In this document: positions 32,437 to 42,700 of the stretch, piece after piece
Layout of the letters: every line of letters begins with the position of its first letter
Position numbering within the stretch: the stretch's first letter is position 1
Assembly: GCA_033064195.1 (NCBI GenBank)
Contig: JARBJD010000087.1
Location: 124,001-188,000, forward strand
Length of the DNA: 64,000 nucleotides
Source of the DNA: Blattamonas nauphoetae
Taxonomy: Eukaryota > Preaxostyla > Oxymonadida
Direction of reading: 5' to 3'
Program-made: the position numbers and the translations under genes
The notes under the pieces: model-generated
Seen by the model: the letters and a program-made list of their open reading frames with translations, nothing else
Databases searched by the model: none
What the model was told of the DNA's origin: nothing

Positions 32437-33946
32437 AGATGGATAGTCAAGATTTGAGGGACGAAAATGTGACACCGTCACCACAACATTCACAGATCAT
32501 TCTCAAACCTGGAACTCCACAAACACCATTCCAGTGTGAGCTTTTATTTTGATATTTTGTTCTTTCTCTTTTGAAGATTACGACCCTCTGCTGGAAGTTT
32601 CATTGGATTCCCGTCCCCAAGTTTCACCATCAATTCTCCCTTCTCATCACAAAACTCGTTGACAGATTCGAGATCACTTTTTCAACACCTCAATCTTCAC
32701 AATCGTCACGATCATCTGTTGATATTCGGTCAGCTTCGCCCACTATCAGGCCTCAAAAGCGAGAATCTTCAACTTCCATTGCGTCTCTTGGAGAACTCAA
32801 AAACAAACAAAGACAAGTCTTTCTGTCAGCAAAACCAATTGTGCCAATTCCAGAAAGTGGAGGAATCATTTGGTCGAAGTATGACGATGCAAACTTGTGG
32901 AAACAACTCAGATTGGAGAAAGACACTCTTCTTCATCTCTCCGCTCTCATCCAATCGAATTGTCCAGAATACAATCATCCAGGACCAAAGGGAAACTCAC
33001 TCTCAAAGATGAATTAGTCGTTTATCTTGAATGGTTGAGCTCAACAGTTAAAATCAATCGACTGGCATCGGCATTGGGAATCAGTCCAAATCTCGCATCT
33101 AAAGCAATTCTACACATTCGCCCTCTCCTGTTCACTGTCCTTCAGGAACGATATTCTGTCCCGCCTCGCCCAACTCCAAATTTTCAAGCCAATTTCCCTT
33201 TCACCGCGCTTTATATTGATGCAACAACAATTGTTGTCCCCAGACCATTGACGGATTTTGAAGATAAGAAAGTACTTTGGGAAGGTCATCATTATTGTTA
33301 TGCGATGAAGGCTCAAGTGTGTGTTGAAGCCAAACCACCCTACAAAGCGCTCTTCGTTTCTGATTGTGTTGCTGGCTCAATCCACGATGTTGCTCTACTC
33401 CAAAAGACTCTCCAACCGATCGAACACTATCTGAACAAGACAGACCAGGAGAAAGAGCTCTATCCACAAGACAACGACCCAAAATGGGGAATTCAAGGCG
33501 ACATGGGATATCTCGGAGATTTTCCAACTCTTCGATTCAATCGTCCGAACAGAAGAAAAAAAGAAAGAACAAACGAAGAAGAACAGAATGAACTCAATGT
33601 GAGAATTGCGTCTGACAGAGTTCAAGTGGAGAGATTCTTCGGAAGACTCAAATGGCTGTGGCTTCGAATGGGAGGGAAATACACTGCTGGCGTCAAACAT
33701 ATCACGCAAGACTTCAAAAATGCGTGCTGGTTAACCAATATTCACCTCGAAAAAGGACACAATTACCGACTTCCAGACGATTTTCATGAGAGGGCTCTTT
33801 CGGCCTCTTCAAGAAAAGAATCACGAATTCCACGGAGAAAACAACTCTATCGAAAACATCAAGCCGAGATTGAGGACTTTGAGAATGATTATGATCCAAG
33901 AACAACAGGATTCGATGGAGTCTTTGATATTTCAGATTCTGACTAA
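32437..33946 (+). CDS. DDE_Tnp_4 (Harbinger/IS5-like) transposase
   Basis: DDE transposase. The N-terminal HTH part is DELVVYLEWLSSTVKINRLA then ALGISPNLASKAILHI. Catalytic region: first Asp in FTALYIDATTIVVPRP, second in ALFVSDCVAGSIHDVALL, and Glu in SDRVQVERFFGRLKWLWLR. It ends with an acidic tail FDGVFDISDSD. Upstream, ATG 32437 starts MDSQDLRDENVTPSP; an intron near 32535-32576 (GTGAGC...TTGAAG) seems likely. Between PEYNHPGP and KLTLKDELVVY near 32990 the frame steps by -1 at an A/G run, so the gene is either lightly damaged or has an assembly error there. Catalytic residues are all present. Confidence 0.82.
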
Positions 33947-34689
33947 AATATTCATCACAATTCACAACACACACTTACTTTTTCTCAATTTTGTTGAAAA
34001 ATGTTCTCAAAACGACGTTGAAGAGTCTTAAACTGTCATAAATGATAAAAACTCCCACATTCTTGTTTTTCATGTTTTTTTAGAAATATTTGATTTGTTT
34101 TCTGTGTCTAATTCTTTAGACAACGTCTTGCTGTTAGGCCCACATTCTGGGCATCCTCATTCTGTTTCCTGGCGACTGACATTCACTTCGACACTTGGGG
34201 AGGACCATATTAGCGCGAGCCCATGAAATCCTACCCGACCCAAGTTCCATGAATGATGTCTGCGGACAGCGAGAGGGGAACCAATATCCAAGCAAGAGCG
34301 ACTTACATCGAGATGACACAGAACCTACTTGAGGTAAGTTCAATTCAAATACGTAGGGGCGTCGCCGACGGTTATAGTGAGAATTTTGGAAAAATTTCGA
34401 TATAAGGGTCGGATCGACTTCGAATTTTTTAAAAGAGTTTTTCTTCAATAATTTGTTTCTTTTCGTACTAATGACAAGTTATAAATGAGGAAACACGATG
34501 AAATGAATCAATTCGACGAAAGTTTGTCAAGATCAACCTGAAAAAAATGTTATGGGGTGAGAACTCGAGTGAAGTGTGGTTTATTCGGTTTTTCTGCTGT
34601 TTATTCGGTTTTCACAAGGTATCTCGAGTTAAGTTGCGTTAACCGAATTGCCCTTCGTGATCACGAGTTTTCCCATTATACACGGGTTG
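33947..34689. other. right non-coding part of the Harbinger-type element
   Basis: About 740 bp. A relatively GC-rich block at about 34135-34340 stands out from the AT-rich surroundings but shows no protein or RNA gene I recognise. The last 150 bp mirror the left end of the element with CTCGAG and TTATTCGGTT words. Confidence 0.5.
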
Positions 34690-34694
34690 GGTCT

Positions 34695-34872
34695 ATTTGA
34701 ACAGCTTGCTCATTTTTTCTTTCATATGCCGGTTACCAATGATATTGAAGATGAAGAAGAAACGGATGAACCAAGATTAGAAAATGTACCATCCATCATT
34801 TCAGAGAACGAGGATGACGGTATGGCTGTTAGCGATGGACTGGATGCCTCTGAGTATGAGGACTCATCCTAA
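34695..34872 (+). mobile_element. Merlin/ISXO2-type transposase remnant, right part
   Basis: Continuation of the interrupted gene: FEQLAHFFFHMPVTNDIEDE then an acidic tail ending SEYEDSS and TAA at 34870-34872. Frame and sequence follow directly from 32189 when the inserted element and one ATT are set aside. Confidence 0.75.
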
Positions 34873-34979
34873 AGTTACTTTTTTTCTTTCACTTCACATT
34901 CTTCTGCTTGGTGTTGCTGAAACAGTGACAAGCAGAGCTCTCCAAGTTTCTCGAAGACATCTCAATGAGCCAGCCAACT

Positions 34980-35573
34980 TCATTCCGTAAACTTTTTGAA
35001 CACTGATCGTTGCATATCAGGTGTTTGTTGGCGCAAATATATCACAATATTGAGTCGAAGCCTTGGGACAGCTGGTTCGTTCGGAGGTTGCCAGAGAAAG
35101 TTGTCTGGAAATCTGCAGGAGACCCAGGTTTCGTCTCCAGTGATTAAATTGTTGAACTTCAACAATTCGTGAACACGGAGACGTTGAAGAAGAAGGCGTG
35201 CACCATCGACAGTGTTGAGTTTGTTGTGGGGGTTTGAGAGTGTGTGGAATTTTTTTAGACATCTTTTCATGAGTCCAAAGTATTCTTGTAGGTATTTTTT
35301 GATCGTTTGTTTGGCAAATCCCGCATGATTTGATTTTTGACGAGGAGAAGATGTTCGATCAATGTCAATGATTTGTTGGAGTCTGTTGAATGTATGTTTC
35401 TTGAACCTGGGAAGGTGTTGTTTCTCAGGTTCACATGAAAATTCGAAATTTTCGAGATCCTCGTAGATATATCGAATTGTACGATTCCGGATGATCAGAG
35501 TACGAGAAGCCATTAAAGGGCGAGATCATGCACCAAATAAACCTAGTTTTGAAAAAAGGCGACCCGTCTAACT
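34980..35573 (-). mobile_element. mariner-type element remnant 2 with one terminal repeat
   Basis: The minus strand has a clean 177-codon frame (35513 to 34980) starting MASRTLIIRNRTIRYIYEDL and containing HELLKFNNLITGDETWVSCR, the first catalytic Asp of a mariner transposase. It then ends, so the C-terminal half is missing. Just upstream, 35528-35573 is a terminal repeat (inverse: AGTTAGACGGGTCGCC, then TTTTTTCAAAACTAGG) whose inverted relative occurs at 36508-36560. The other end of this copy is not found. Confidence 0.7.
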
Positions 35574-36223
35574 GATGTCTGTGGTTATTGTGTTATAGAG
35601 TCATGAGAGATCACCTCGGGTCCCATCGGATCTTCCTAGATACCCACTTTTTTGGAGAATAGTAGCGCCAACTTCATGTCACCAAACACACGTTTCCATG
35701 GAAAATACTATCAACATTGGTTCACAGATTGTGAAGAAAAGATAAGAACACATGAAAACAGCGGCCAATACGAGGGATTTTGAGGTTTTCTCTGAATCAC
35801 AGTGGAATGTGAATGTCACTTTTTCTTTTTTCTGAGTTTGAACAGTACATATTTCTCTACCTCCACTACCCAGGTCATTAAAGTGTTCAATTGTGAATAA
35901 GTGTCTTCGATTTAGAACAATTCAGACTGTATTCCAAGAGACTCAATGCATCCTGAGGGATGACATGTTGGAGAGGGATATTCTCAAAACCTTCATCTTG
36001 ATGTGAAAACCTCAAAATCCCTCGTATTGGCCGCTGTTTTCATGTGTTCTTATCTTTTCTTCACAATCTGTGAACCAATGTTGATAGTATTTTCCATGGA
36101 AACGTGTGTTTGGTGACATGAAGTTGGCGCTACTATTCTCCAAAAAAGTGGGTATCAAGGAAGATCCGATGGGACCCGAGGTGATCTCTCATGACTCTAT
36201 AACACAATAACCACAGACATCAG
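35572..36223. mobile_element. fold-back element, 652 bp, with long inverted arms and captured sequence
   Basis: Left arm from CTGATGTCTGTGGTTATTGT at 35572 to about 35790, right arm from about 36008 to CCACAGACATCAG at 36223. The arms are about 215 bp and almost perfect inverse copies. The centre (35815-36007) is the second copy of the 190-bp sequence at 31425-31617. No transposase is encoded, so it is non-autonomous. It sits directly beside the mariner terminal repeat. I see no convincing target-site duplication. Confidence 0.85.
35815..36007. repeat. direct repeat, copy 2 (190 bp), inside the fold-back element
   Basis: Nearly identical to 31425-31617 in the same orientation. It contains the equivalents of the last intron and last exon of the gene at 31106, but the intron donor GT is changed. 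Borders coincide with the inner ends of the inverted arms. Confidence 0.9.
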
Positions 36224-36373
36224 AATGAGTGCCGATCTTCCGATCCTTGCGATATTGAAAACTCCCGCAGGCTCCTTCAAAGACAATCGAGATGTGTCAC
36301 TCAAGGAAAATAATTGGTCCATGAGCCATCAAATGATCTGACTAACTTGTTTCAGCCTCAGACTCATTTGAGA

Positions 36374-36508
36374 TTTGGGTCAGAATTTAAGACATCATTC
36401 AAAAGTCCGAAGACCAACATTCAAAACTATTCTCCTCTCTTGGTTGAGAAATGAATCAACCTTTCTGTAGAATTGGTGGTCTTCGGACTTTTGAATGATG
36501 TCAAAAAT
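36374..36508. mobile_element. small inverted-repeat element (MITE), copy 2
   Basis: About 135 bp. TTGGGTCAGAATTTAAGAC and CATCATTCAAAAGTCCGAAG on the left are mirrored by CTTCGGACTTTTGAATGATG then TCAAAAATTCTGACCC on the right, giving arms of about 42 bp. Same family as 29968-30198. A single matching end also lies at 29125-29150 in inverse orientation. Confidence 0.75.
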
Positions 36509-36560
36509 TCTGACCCAGTTAGACAGGTCGCCTTTTTTAAAAACTAGTTTTCTTTGGTGC
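36509..36560. repeat. mariner-type terminal repeat, solitary
   Basis: GTTAGACAGGTCGCCTTTTT and ACTAGTTTTCTTTGGTGCAT are the inverse of the terminal repeat at 35528-35573, with a few differences. No transposase follows to the right. It may be the far end of a mariner copy whose middle was replaced by the fold-back element and the MITE, or a separate deleted copy. Confidence 0.6.
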
Positions 36561-36649
36561 ATGTTGAGTAACTGCATTTCAAAAGACCTATCGCCTTCAT
36601 CTCCTGATACTTTTGTTTCAAGGTGGTTTGAATAAGGCGAGGTTCTTAT

Positions 36650-37430
36650 TGTGGAGCTGTTCTTGTATTTTGAAAACGACTGTCAGAGGATGGTTTTGAG
36701 GATGTGATTGGTTGTGTGAGTGATGGAGTCTTCGGAAGAGTAGTCGCATCTGTGCCCAAGTTGATTCCAAATCGATGCAGGAGTGTTGGGAGAGACGCAG
36801 TTCGTCATTAAAGCAGAAGAGGCTGGTGGTGATGCCGAGATGAAGGAAGACGGCGATGGATCATCAAGAGTAGCGAAATCTGGACGAGATTGTGAGTTTC
36901 TCCCTGATCGGACTTGACTCTCACTTGACGGAGTGGAATGTTCGAGTATGTATTCCCGGACATGATTGTCGACCATCAAATCGATATGCTTCAAAAATAC
37001 TGTGAGAAGAAGAAAGTCAAACCCTTTTGGACAACGGTGGATCTTGCTTGTCTGAACGAAAAGGCCTTTGTCGACCATTCATCCTCTGTTTCGCATGTTG
37101 AGGAGCCCTCTCGTCACATGCACATACGATTTGGTGAGCTAATCGAATCTGAAGTGCATTGCGAGCACTTCCAGCAGCATGACCTTCTCATGTTGGCCAA
37201 AGATTCCATAGAAGTCACTCAGGGAGAGTAGTTACTGGTTAGCGACCCCTCGGCGTACGACCAAAGACAAGTGTTAAAAGCCCATCTTGCTTGGGACGTT
37301 GGAGAAACATGTCTAGGTGCGGGGTTTGAAGCTCAAGGTGACCATTCGCTCCGATTAACACCGAGGATGACATCGTCTCCGCCTTACCACCAATCATTTA
37401 CTGGTCGGAGGATGCCTTACTGGAAGGTCC
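36650..37430. other. degraded coding-like region, unidentified
   Basis: Two open stretches overlap: minus 36683-37078 (RPDFATLDDPSPSSFISASP) and plus 36938-37231 (MLQKYCEKKKVKPFWTTVDL). Neither matches a family I know. The part 37210-37430 is richer in GC (for example GCGACCCCTCGGCGTACGAC) and has no stop-free frame. It is probably old transposon sequence. Confidence 0.3.
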
Positions 37431-38259
37431 TATAGGAATCCATTTCTTTTCTGATTGTGACGCTCGCACCACACTTTCAATAATATCAATAATATGTTGT
37501 GAAAATCGAATGGTTCTAGTTCTAATTTCTTTTCTTCTTGAAGTTGTGTTGAATAATCATTTTTTTCTTCATTTTTGAATATGACCATGTTTTCTTGGTG
37601 TCTCGAATGCTTGTCTTTTCTTTTTTCTATGTGCTTCTTTCGATTCATCTCGTGAAGAATGTGTTCTTTTTTCTCCTCTATGGTCTTTACTGGCTTTCCA
37701 TTGTTGATCATCCTCTTTTCTTCGGTTTGAGATATTTTGAATGGCTGGTGGGAGGAGCGATGAGATTTCCAAGCTGTCCAATTTCATATTGATGGCTTCA
37801 GGAATTTCCCTGGAAATGTTTTGGAGAGCAACAGTCCGAAAAAAGGAAGGGAAGTTTGTTGTGTCGACTTTCTCGTCCCAAAAAGTTCACTTGGAGGATT
37901 CTCACTTTCTTTCAATTGCTACGACGTGTTGTAGAGAAAATGAGATTCACACATTTTTTGTCAGCAATGAACTCAAGAGACCCCAACAAGTCAAGAGACT
38001 TTTTGAACCACAGTTTTCAAAAAAATGTTTATGAAAAGAATAGAGATGAAACTGAATAGAACTGAAAGATTGAAAAAAGATATTGGTCAGAGTCACCATC
38101 ATCATCAAAGATGGTTCGGTTTGTCATATCATCGTTCTCATGGACTGGAGCGTGGTGGTTGTCGCCAAAAAGGCAGAATCTCCCGCGCCTACAAGGGTGG
38201 TTCGGCCCAATTCTGTCAGCTGGGTTGATCGCCCACTCCGGTGGTTCTGCGGGCAAGTT
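37431..38259. other. region without a supported gene
   Basis: T-rich sequence with no conserved protein. Short open stretches on both strands have biased composition only. 37955-37985 contains GTCAGCAATGAACTCAAGAG plus ACCCC, which returns with one change at 38630-38660 inside the palindromic region, so at least one short duplication links the two. Confidence 0.35.
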
Positions 38260-39069
38260 TGCAATTATGAACAGTTGATTTTTCCCAATTTTTCTGTTCA
38301 CACTTCACATTCATGAAAGACCGCCTTTTTGGACATATCAAACAAAAAAGAGTGAGTGAAGTGGAAATCAAGATGTTCGAGGGATGTGCTCTGGGAGGCA
38401 AATCTGATCACACCCCTCGAAATCCGTCTCCTCTTCCAATGAGAGCTGTCTGCTTCCACTCCTTGCGGAGATATAGGATGATCTGCGACGAAAAAGTGGA
38501 ATTTCAATCTTCTTCATCCCTCTTCGGATAACCATGCGACTCTTCCAACCTCTTCAACTTGTCGTATGAGTGCGTATTCTGAACTCATTCGATCAAGAGC
38601 TGACAAATGTGGTGTGAACGAATGTCGATGAATAGTCAGCAAAGAACTCAAGAGACCCCATCCGCCATCTTGGCCATAAGTGGTACCGAATTTCGTTTGA
38701 ACATCAGATACCGGCTAAAAACATCATCGATCTTGGCTACGTCACCAACACCATGTTCTACTCCACAAAGCAGAGAATGCTTCACAGACAACAACCAGGA
38801 CGTCCCAGACGTCCTGGACGCCTGACTCCCGAGGAATTGGACCAACTGACCAATACGATCATAGAAAAATTGGGAAGCAGACAGCTCTCATTGGAAGAGG
38901 AGACGGATTTCGAGGGGTGTGATCAGATTTGCCTCCCAGAGCACATCCCTCGAACATCTTGATTTCCACTTCACTCACTCTTTTTTGTTTGATATGTCCA
39001 AAAAGGCGGTCTTTCATGAATGTGAAGTGTGAACAGAAAAATTGGGAAAAATCAACTGTTCATAATTGC
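38260..39069. repeat. long inverted repeat (palindrome) of about 810 bp with ~197-bp arms
   Basis: Left arm 38260-38457 and right arm 38873-39069 are essentially perfect inverse copies. They run from GCAATTATGAACAGTTGATT to GAGAGCTGTCTGCTTCC on the left and back on the right. The 415-bp spacer holds a transposase-like N-terminal piece (see next entry). The right arm continues that reading frame, so the left arm looks like the inverted duplicate. Confidence 0.9.
38690..38962 (+). pseudogene. transposase-like helix-turn-helix fragment
   Basis: The plus strand encodes IPAKNIIDLGYVTNTMFYST then RQQPGRPRRPGRLTPEELDQ and LTNTIIEKLGSRQLSLEEET. GRPR plus a following helix is typical of N-terminal DNA-binding parts of Tc1/pogo-type transposases. 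No catalytic domain follows; the frame enters the right palindrome arm and ends at 38962. Confidence 0.45.
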
Positions 39070-39250
39070 ATTATTGTGTGAAATGGGTGATTCTCACCAA
39101 CGTGTCTCATTGAAGAGATTTGCCAATTATGAAGATTTTACTCGAATAAATTAAAGAGAACAGTTTTGATAACATTCTTGTGTGAAATGTGCTGTCGATA
39201 AGAGGAAAAGGTCAACCATGACATTGCTTCACAGTCTGGGTGGATGCCCT

Positions 39251-39697
39251 TCACTTTAATTGAAAAGTACTCTCGATGAGACAGAAGGTGATAGGATTAG
39301 AGAGAACTTGTTTAGAGTCACAATTGGGAAGAATCAACTCGGATCTGAATTTGGGGTGACAATTTTTTGGGAAAAGAACTGAATTTAAAAACTGATCGTT
39401 GAAATGACTGAGCAATATGTGACATGAGGAAACAGTTTCACGTGGTTTCAACACAGAAGGCTCTTGGCGATTGACTTTTTCACCCATATTTTTATATTTT
39501 GAGACACATCGATAAGAATCACCCACTTTTGTCCACGACTGAATTAGAAATTCCCAGGTTTCGTTGTGCATCCACAAAACAACTAGAGCCACTTCTTTCA
39601 AAAGTTTAACAGAGGATACGCCAGTTTCAACGAGGTTCACATCAAAATAGAGAGAAAAGTTGATCCAACCCATGAGAAAGTGGAAAACGGAGAGCAT
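39251..39697 (-). CDS. hypothetical ORF, doubtful
   Basis: 148 codons, starting MLSVFHFLMGWINFSLYFDV and including LLKEVALVVLWMHNETWEFL. The frame is clean for its length, but there is no family I recognise, and it lies at the edge of the repeat island, 70 bp from the 3' end of the kinase gene. It could be a degraded transposon piece or an orphan gene. Confidence 0.25.
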   Translation of the reverse strand: MLSVFHFLMGWINFSLYFDVNLVETGVSSVKLLKEVALVVLWMHNETWEFLIQSWTKVGDSYRCVSKYKNMGEKVNRQEPSVLKPRETVSSCHILLSHFNDQFLNSVLFPKNCHPKFRSELILPNCDSKQVLSNPITFCLIESTFQLK

Positions 39698-39764
39698 GGA
39701 TGAAATGCCAAATGAAGATTTGGAAAAAAAGCTGAAAGAGAAAACGAAGAGAAACTTCGAGAAT

Positions 39765-42700
39765 TCATTCTGTGTCCAAGTAGAGCATCGTGAAAATGAG
39801 ATCTCGAGCTCGAAGTGTGTATTCTCTGACGATGTTCTGAGTGAGTCGGATGACAGCGTGTGACGGCGTAGGTGTGCTGTTCACAACAAAAGTGATGGTC
39901 TCGTCCAACTCCGGCTCTTCCATCAGCAGACACAGGAGGAGATACCCTTCGAGGACAACCGAAGCACGGAACCGCTGCTGATCGCTGGCGATGTTAAACG
40001 AATGACGAAGCTCAGTCTGCAGGAGATCGTGGGTGGCTGTGGGATAGTCACGGCGTCCACGCTCGGCGAGAAGAGCCCAGCACTCGTCATTGCGCAGACC
40101 AGCACCCATCCGCTGTGAGATCTGGTTGTCGACAGACGCTGCTGCTTCGGCGATGGGGAGATGGAAGGGCGCATAGCGAACGGCTTCGGTGAACAGAAAG
40201 ACAATCCCAGACACAATCGGGACATCGGCGCTTTGGAGGACAGCTTCGATTGGTTTGGTGTCTCCAGCCGATGTGGCTGATCTGACGAGAAGGGTCCCGT
40301 CCTTGTTCATCTGCTTCAGAATCCCCGACAGGTTCTTCCGTTCCTGCGAGAGGAACCTGTTCCAGCGCCGAGCCTGATTCGGGTCGAGTTCTTCCCCATC
40401 AAATGAAAACCTCTCGACAGCCTCCGATCGCTCGCTGTCCCTCACAAAATGCTTCAGATCGTGGATGTGCTCTCGAATGTTGCGGACGAGTGCCTGCTCA
40501 AGAAACATGGAAATGGCCATCTTTTGCAGCCCAAGCTCCAGCTCTGAACTCCACGTCCACGTTTCAGAGCTCATCCGCGTGTTGAGGATGGACAGAGCGA
40601 TGTCTGCGTTTTCAGCAAAAACAAGAAAATGAGTGTCAGGAATTTGGAGTAGATGGTCTCCATTTGGGAACACTCGAAGTGTGATGGTGGGTGGAGTGAG
40701 GGCTTCGGCTTCCTCTGGCGGAGACATGGGGGTTGGTTCGGGTTTGGGAGAGACTGGCGCTTGATTTGGTGAAGGAGGGGAGGGTTCAGGCGACAGTGCG
40801 GTAGGGTCGGGTGAATGTTGTGAAGGGAGGCGAATTATGTGGACTTTGTCGTGTTCGAGTTGGAGAGGGGCAGAATGGCCATGTCTCTGACTCCTTCCTC
40901 GCTTCCGTTCCTCTCGCCGTCGATTCTGTGTCTCCAGTTCGGTGTCAGAGAGCGGCCCAGAATCAGAGAGAGGCGGAGGCGAGAGAGATTGTGACGTGTC
41001 GAGGACTGGCGAGACAGCTGGTGAAATGCGGAGGGGTGAAGGAGGGGCGGAGTCGGCCGGATTGCTGGAAGACGAAGATGGAGACGAGGGCGGACGGAGA
41101 GGCAGTGATTGGATTGGGATTTGGACGAAATCCGGCTGGACTTGGTGGTGGGCTTGCCGCTTGATGAGAGGAGTGACCGGCTTGGCTGGGATCGCTTTTG
41201 AAGCCGGGTTCCCAGGGATGTTGAACAGTTGATGCAGGCGTTCGTGGATGGCTGTGGCTGGACTCGGGCCATCGTTGTCCGAAGGCCCATTCTTCTTCGA
41301 GTCGCCGAGCTGGACATCAAAGTGGAATCTGGCGGAAATGTCTTTGTTCACATCGGGAAAGTCCGGCACAGGTACAAAGTTCCCGCTTCTGTACCGATTG
41401 TGGGACGGAGCGAGAGCCTGCACGCCGAGATCGATGGTGGACCCCTCGTACACCCGCGTGGGCGTGCTGAATGCAGATGGCGGCTGGTGGAAGAGGGCTG
41501 AGGGCCCTTGTTGTCGAGGGGGTGTTTGGGGGAAGGTGGGGGGATTGGTGAATTGGGCTCGTGGTGGAGTGGCAAGCGCATTTGGTTTCAGCTGATACAA
41601 AGAAAGTTGGTTGTCAGTTGGTGTTGTGTTTTGGGTGGGTGGTTTGCTGTCAGACTGATCCTTCGGTTCAGGCGTCGTGTCCGCCAGGCTCCCAACACTT
41701 TCAGCGAGGACGTTGTTAATGAATTGGGACTGTTCCTCCTCGGTGGTCTGTGTGAGGCTGGCGATGTTCTTCCCAATGCCGAGAAGGTGGTATCCGTTTG
41801 GGGTCTGAGTGAGCGGTGTGATGGCCCCCAGTCCGTACATTTTGGGTGTGGTCTGGCGCGGGGGAGAGGAGGGAGGGGGTTCCTGTCGATGATGTGGTCT
41901 GCGATCGAAGTCGCGGAAGAAGAGAGCGTTGTGGTTGTTGTGGGTGTGTTTCCGGCGAGAGGGTCTGCTCTTCTCCGAATGATCGTCGTCTCGATGCCTG
42001 GAGTGCTGTTTGGACTGTTGTTTCTCTCGTTCCTTCTCAATCCGCTCTCTTTCACGTTCCCGAGACGTCTGTCTCTCCAACCTCCTCTCTCTCGACTCCG
42101 TCGGAGGAAGGCTGCCTGGTCGCTGCTGTTCCACTTCTTCCCGTTTCGCATGAGGCGAGTTTGATGCTCTCCGATGCTTCTCAGGATATCCATTGTGGAT
42201 GTGGACAGCCTGCCCGCGATATCCGCGATCGAGGTTGGTGGAGAGCGGGCGAGAAGGACGAGGTGGAGGACAGGACTCGGTGTTCGCTGTGTTGAACCAC
42301 CGATGCTCAAGTGCGTCGACGGCGGAGATGCGACGGGCAGGGTTTGTGCAGAGGAGAGCGGAAATGAGGGAATGACAGTCGGAAGAGACGTGAGAGAGGC
42401 GGGGGAAGGGGGCATGGAGAAGGCTGGAAAGATGAGGACGAGACGAACAAACCGCATCAGCTGAACCGACGAGGTGGCTGGGAATGGGAGTCTGGGAATG
42501 AGAAAATGAGGGCAGAAGGAAGAGCAACCGTCCGGAGAGGAGGTTGTACAGGATGACACCGACACTCCACATGTCCGCCTTGTTGGAATACCGTCCTTCT
42601 TCCAGGAACACTTCAGGGGCCTTGGAAAGAATAAAGAAATGGGATCGAAATACCATAAACAGAGGGGTTCTAGAGGAGGATAGATGAGTCAACAAATGAC

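Larger units (their letters stand above)
32190..34694 (+). mobile_element. Harbinger/IS5-like DNA transposon, 2505 bp, with inverted termini and ATT target duplication
   Basis: Ends are AGACCCAACCCGAGTTTTAT on the left and the inverse ACACGGGTTGGGTCT on the right. Imperfect inverted similarity extends about 150 bp inward, with repeated subterminal words ACTCGAG, CGAGTT and AACCGAAT on both sides. The trinucleotide ATT precedes (32187-32189) and follows (34695-34697), fitting the 3-bp duplication of PIF/Harbinger-type elements. Removing the element plus one ATT rejoins the interrupted Merlin-like frame (TTIS to FEQLAHFFFH), which independently confirms the borders. The transposase occupies 32437-33946; 33947-34690 holds no recognised gene. 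Confidence 0.88.

Noticed and set aside
33947-34689. A second (Myb-like) gene expected in Harbinger elements
   Set aside because: No frame of useful length with a helix-turn-helix pattern was found in this part.
37200-37430. GC-rich block considered as a tRNA, 5S rRNA or LINE piece
   Set aside because: No cloverleaf, T-loop or 5S-like box could be folded by eye, and no reverse transcriptase motif is visible in any frame.
38029-38250. Possible ribosomal-protein-like fragment (GRISRAYKGGSAQF, GGSAGKF)
   Set aside because: Only a few residues look familiar and they fall in different frames; no consistent alignment to L2/L8 or another ribosomal protein.
22441-39760. Polinton, retrovirus, LTR element or CRISPR array in the repeat island
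   Set aside because: No capsid, polymerase B, integrase or reverse transcriptase motif, no long direct terminal repeats flanking a coding body and no regularly spaced short repeats were seen. The only long direct repeat (190 bp) is explained by the fold-back copy.
41588-42565. Alternative 325-codon minus frame inside the kinase gene tail
   Set aside because: It is offset from the frame that carries the kinase APE region and the downstream helical domain; it arises from GC-rich Ser/Pro codons.
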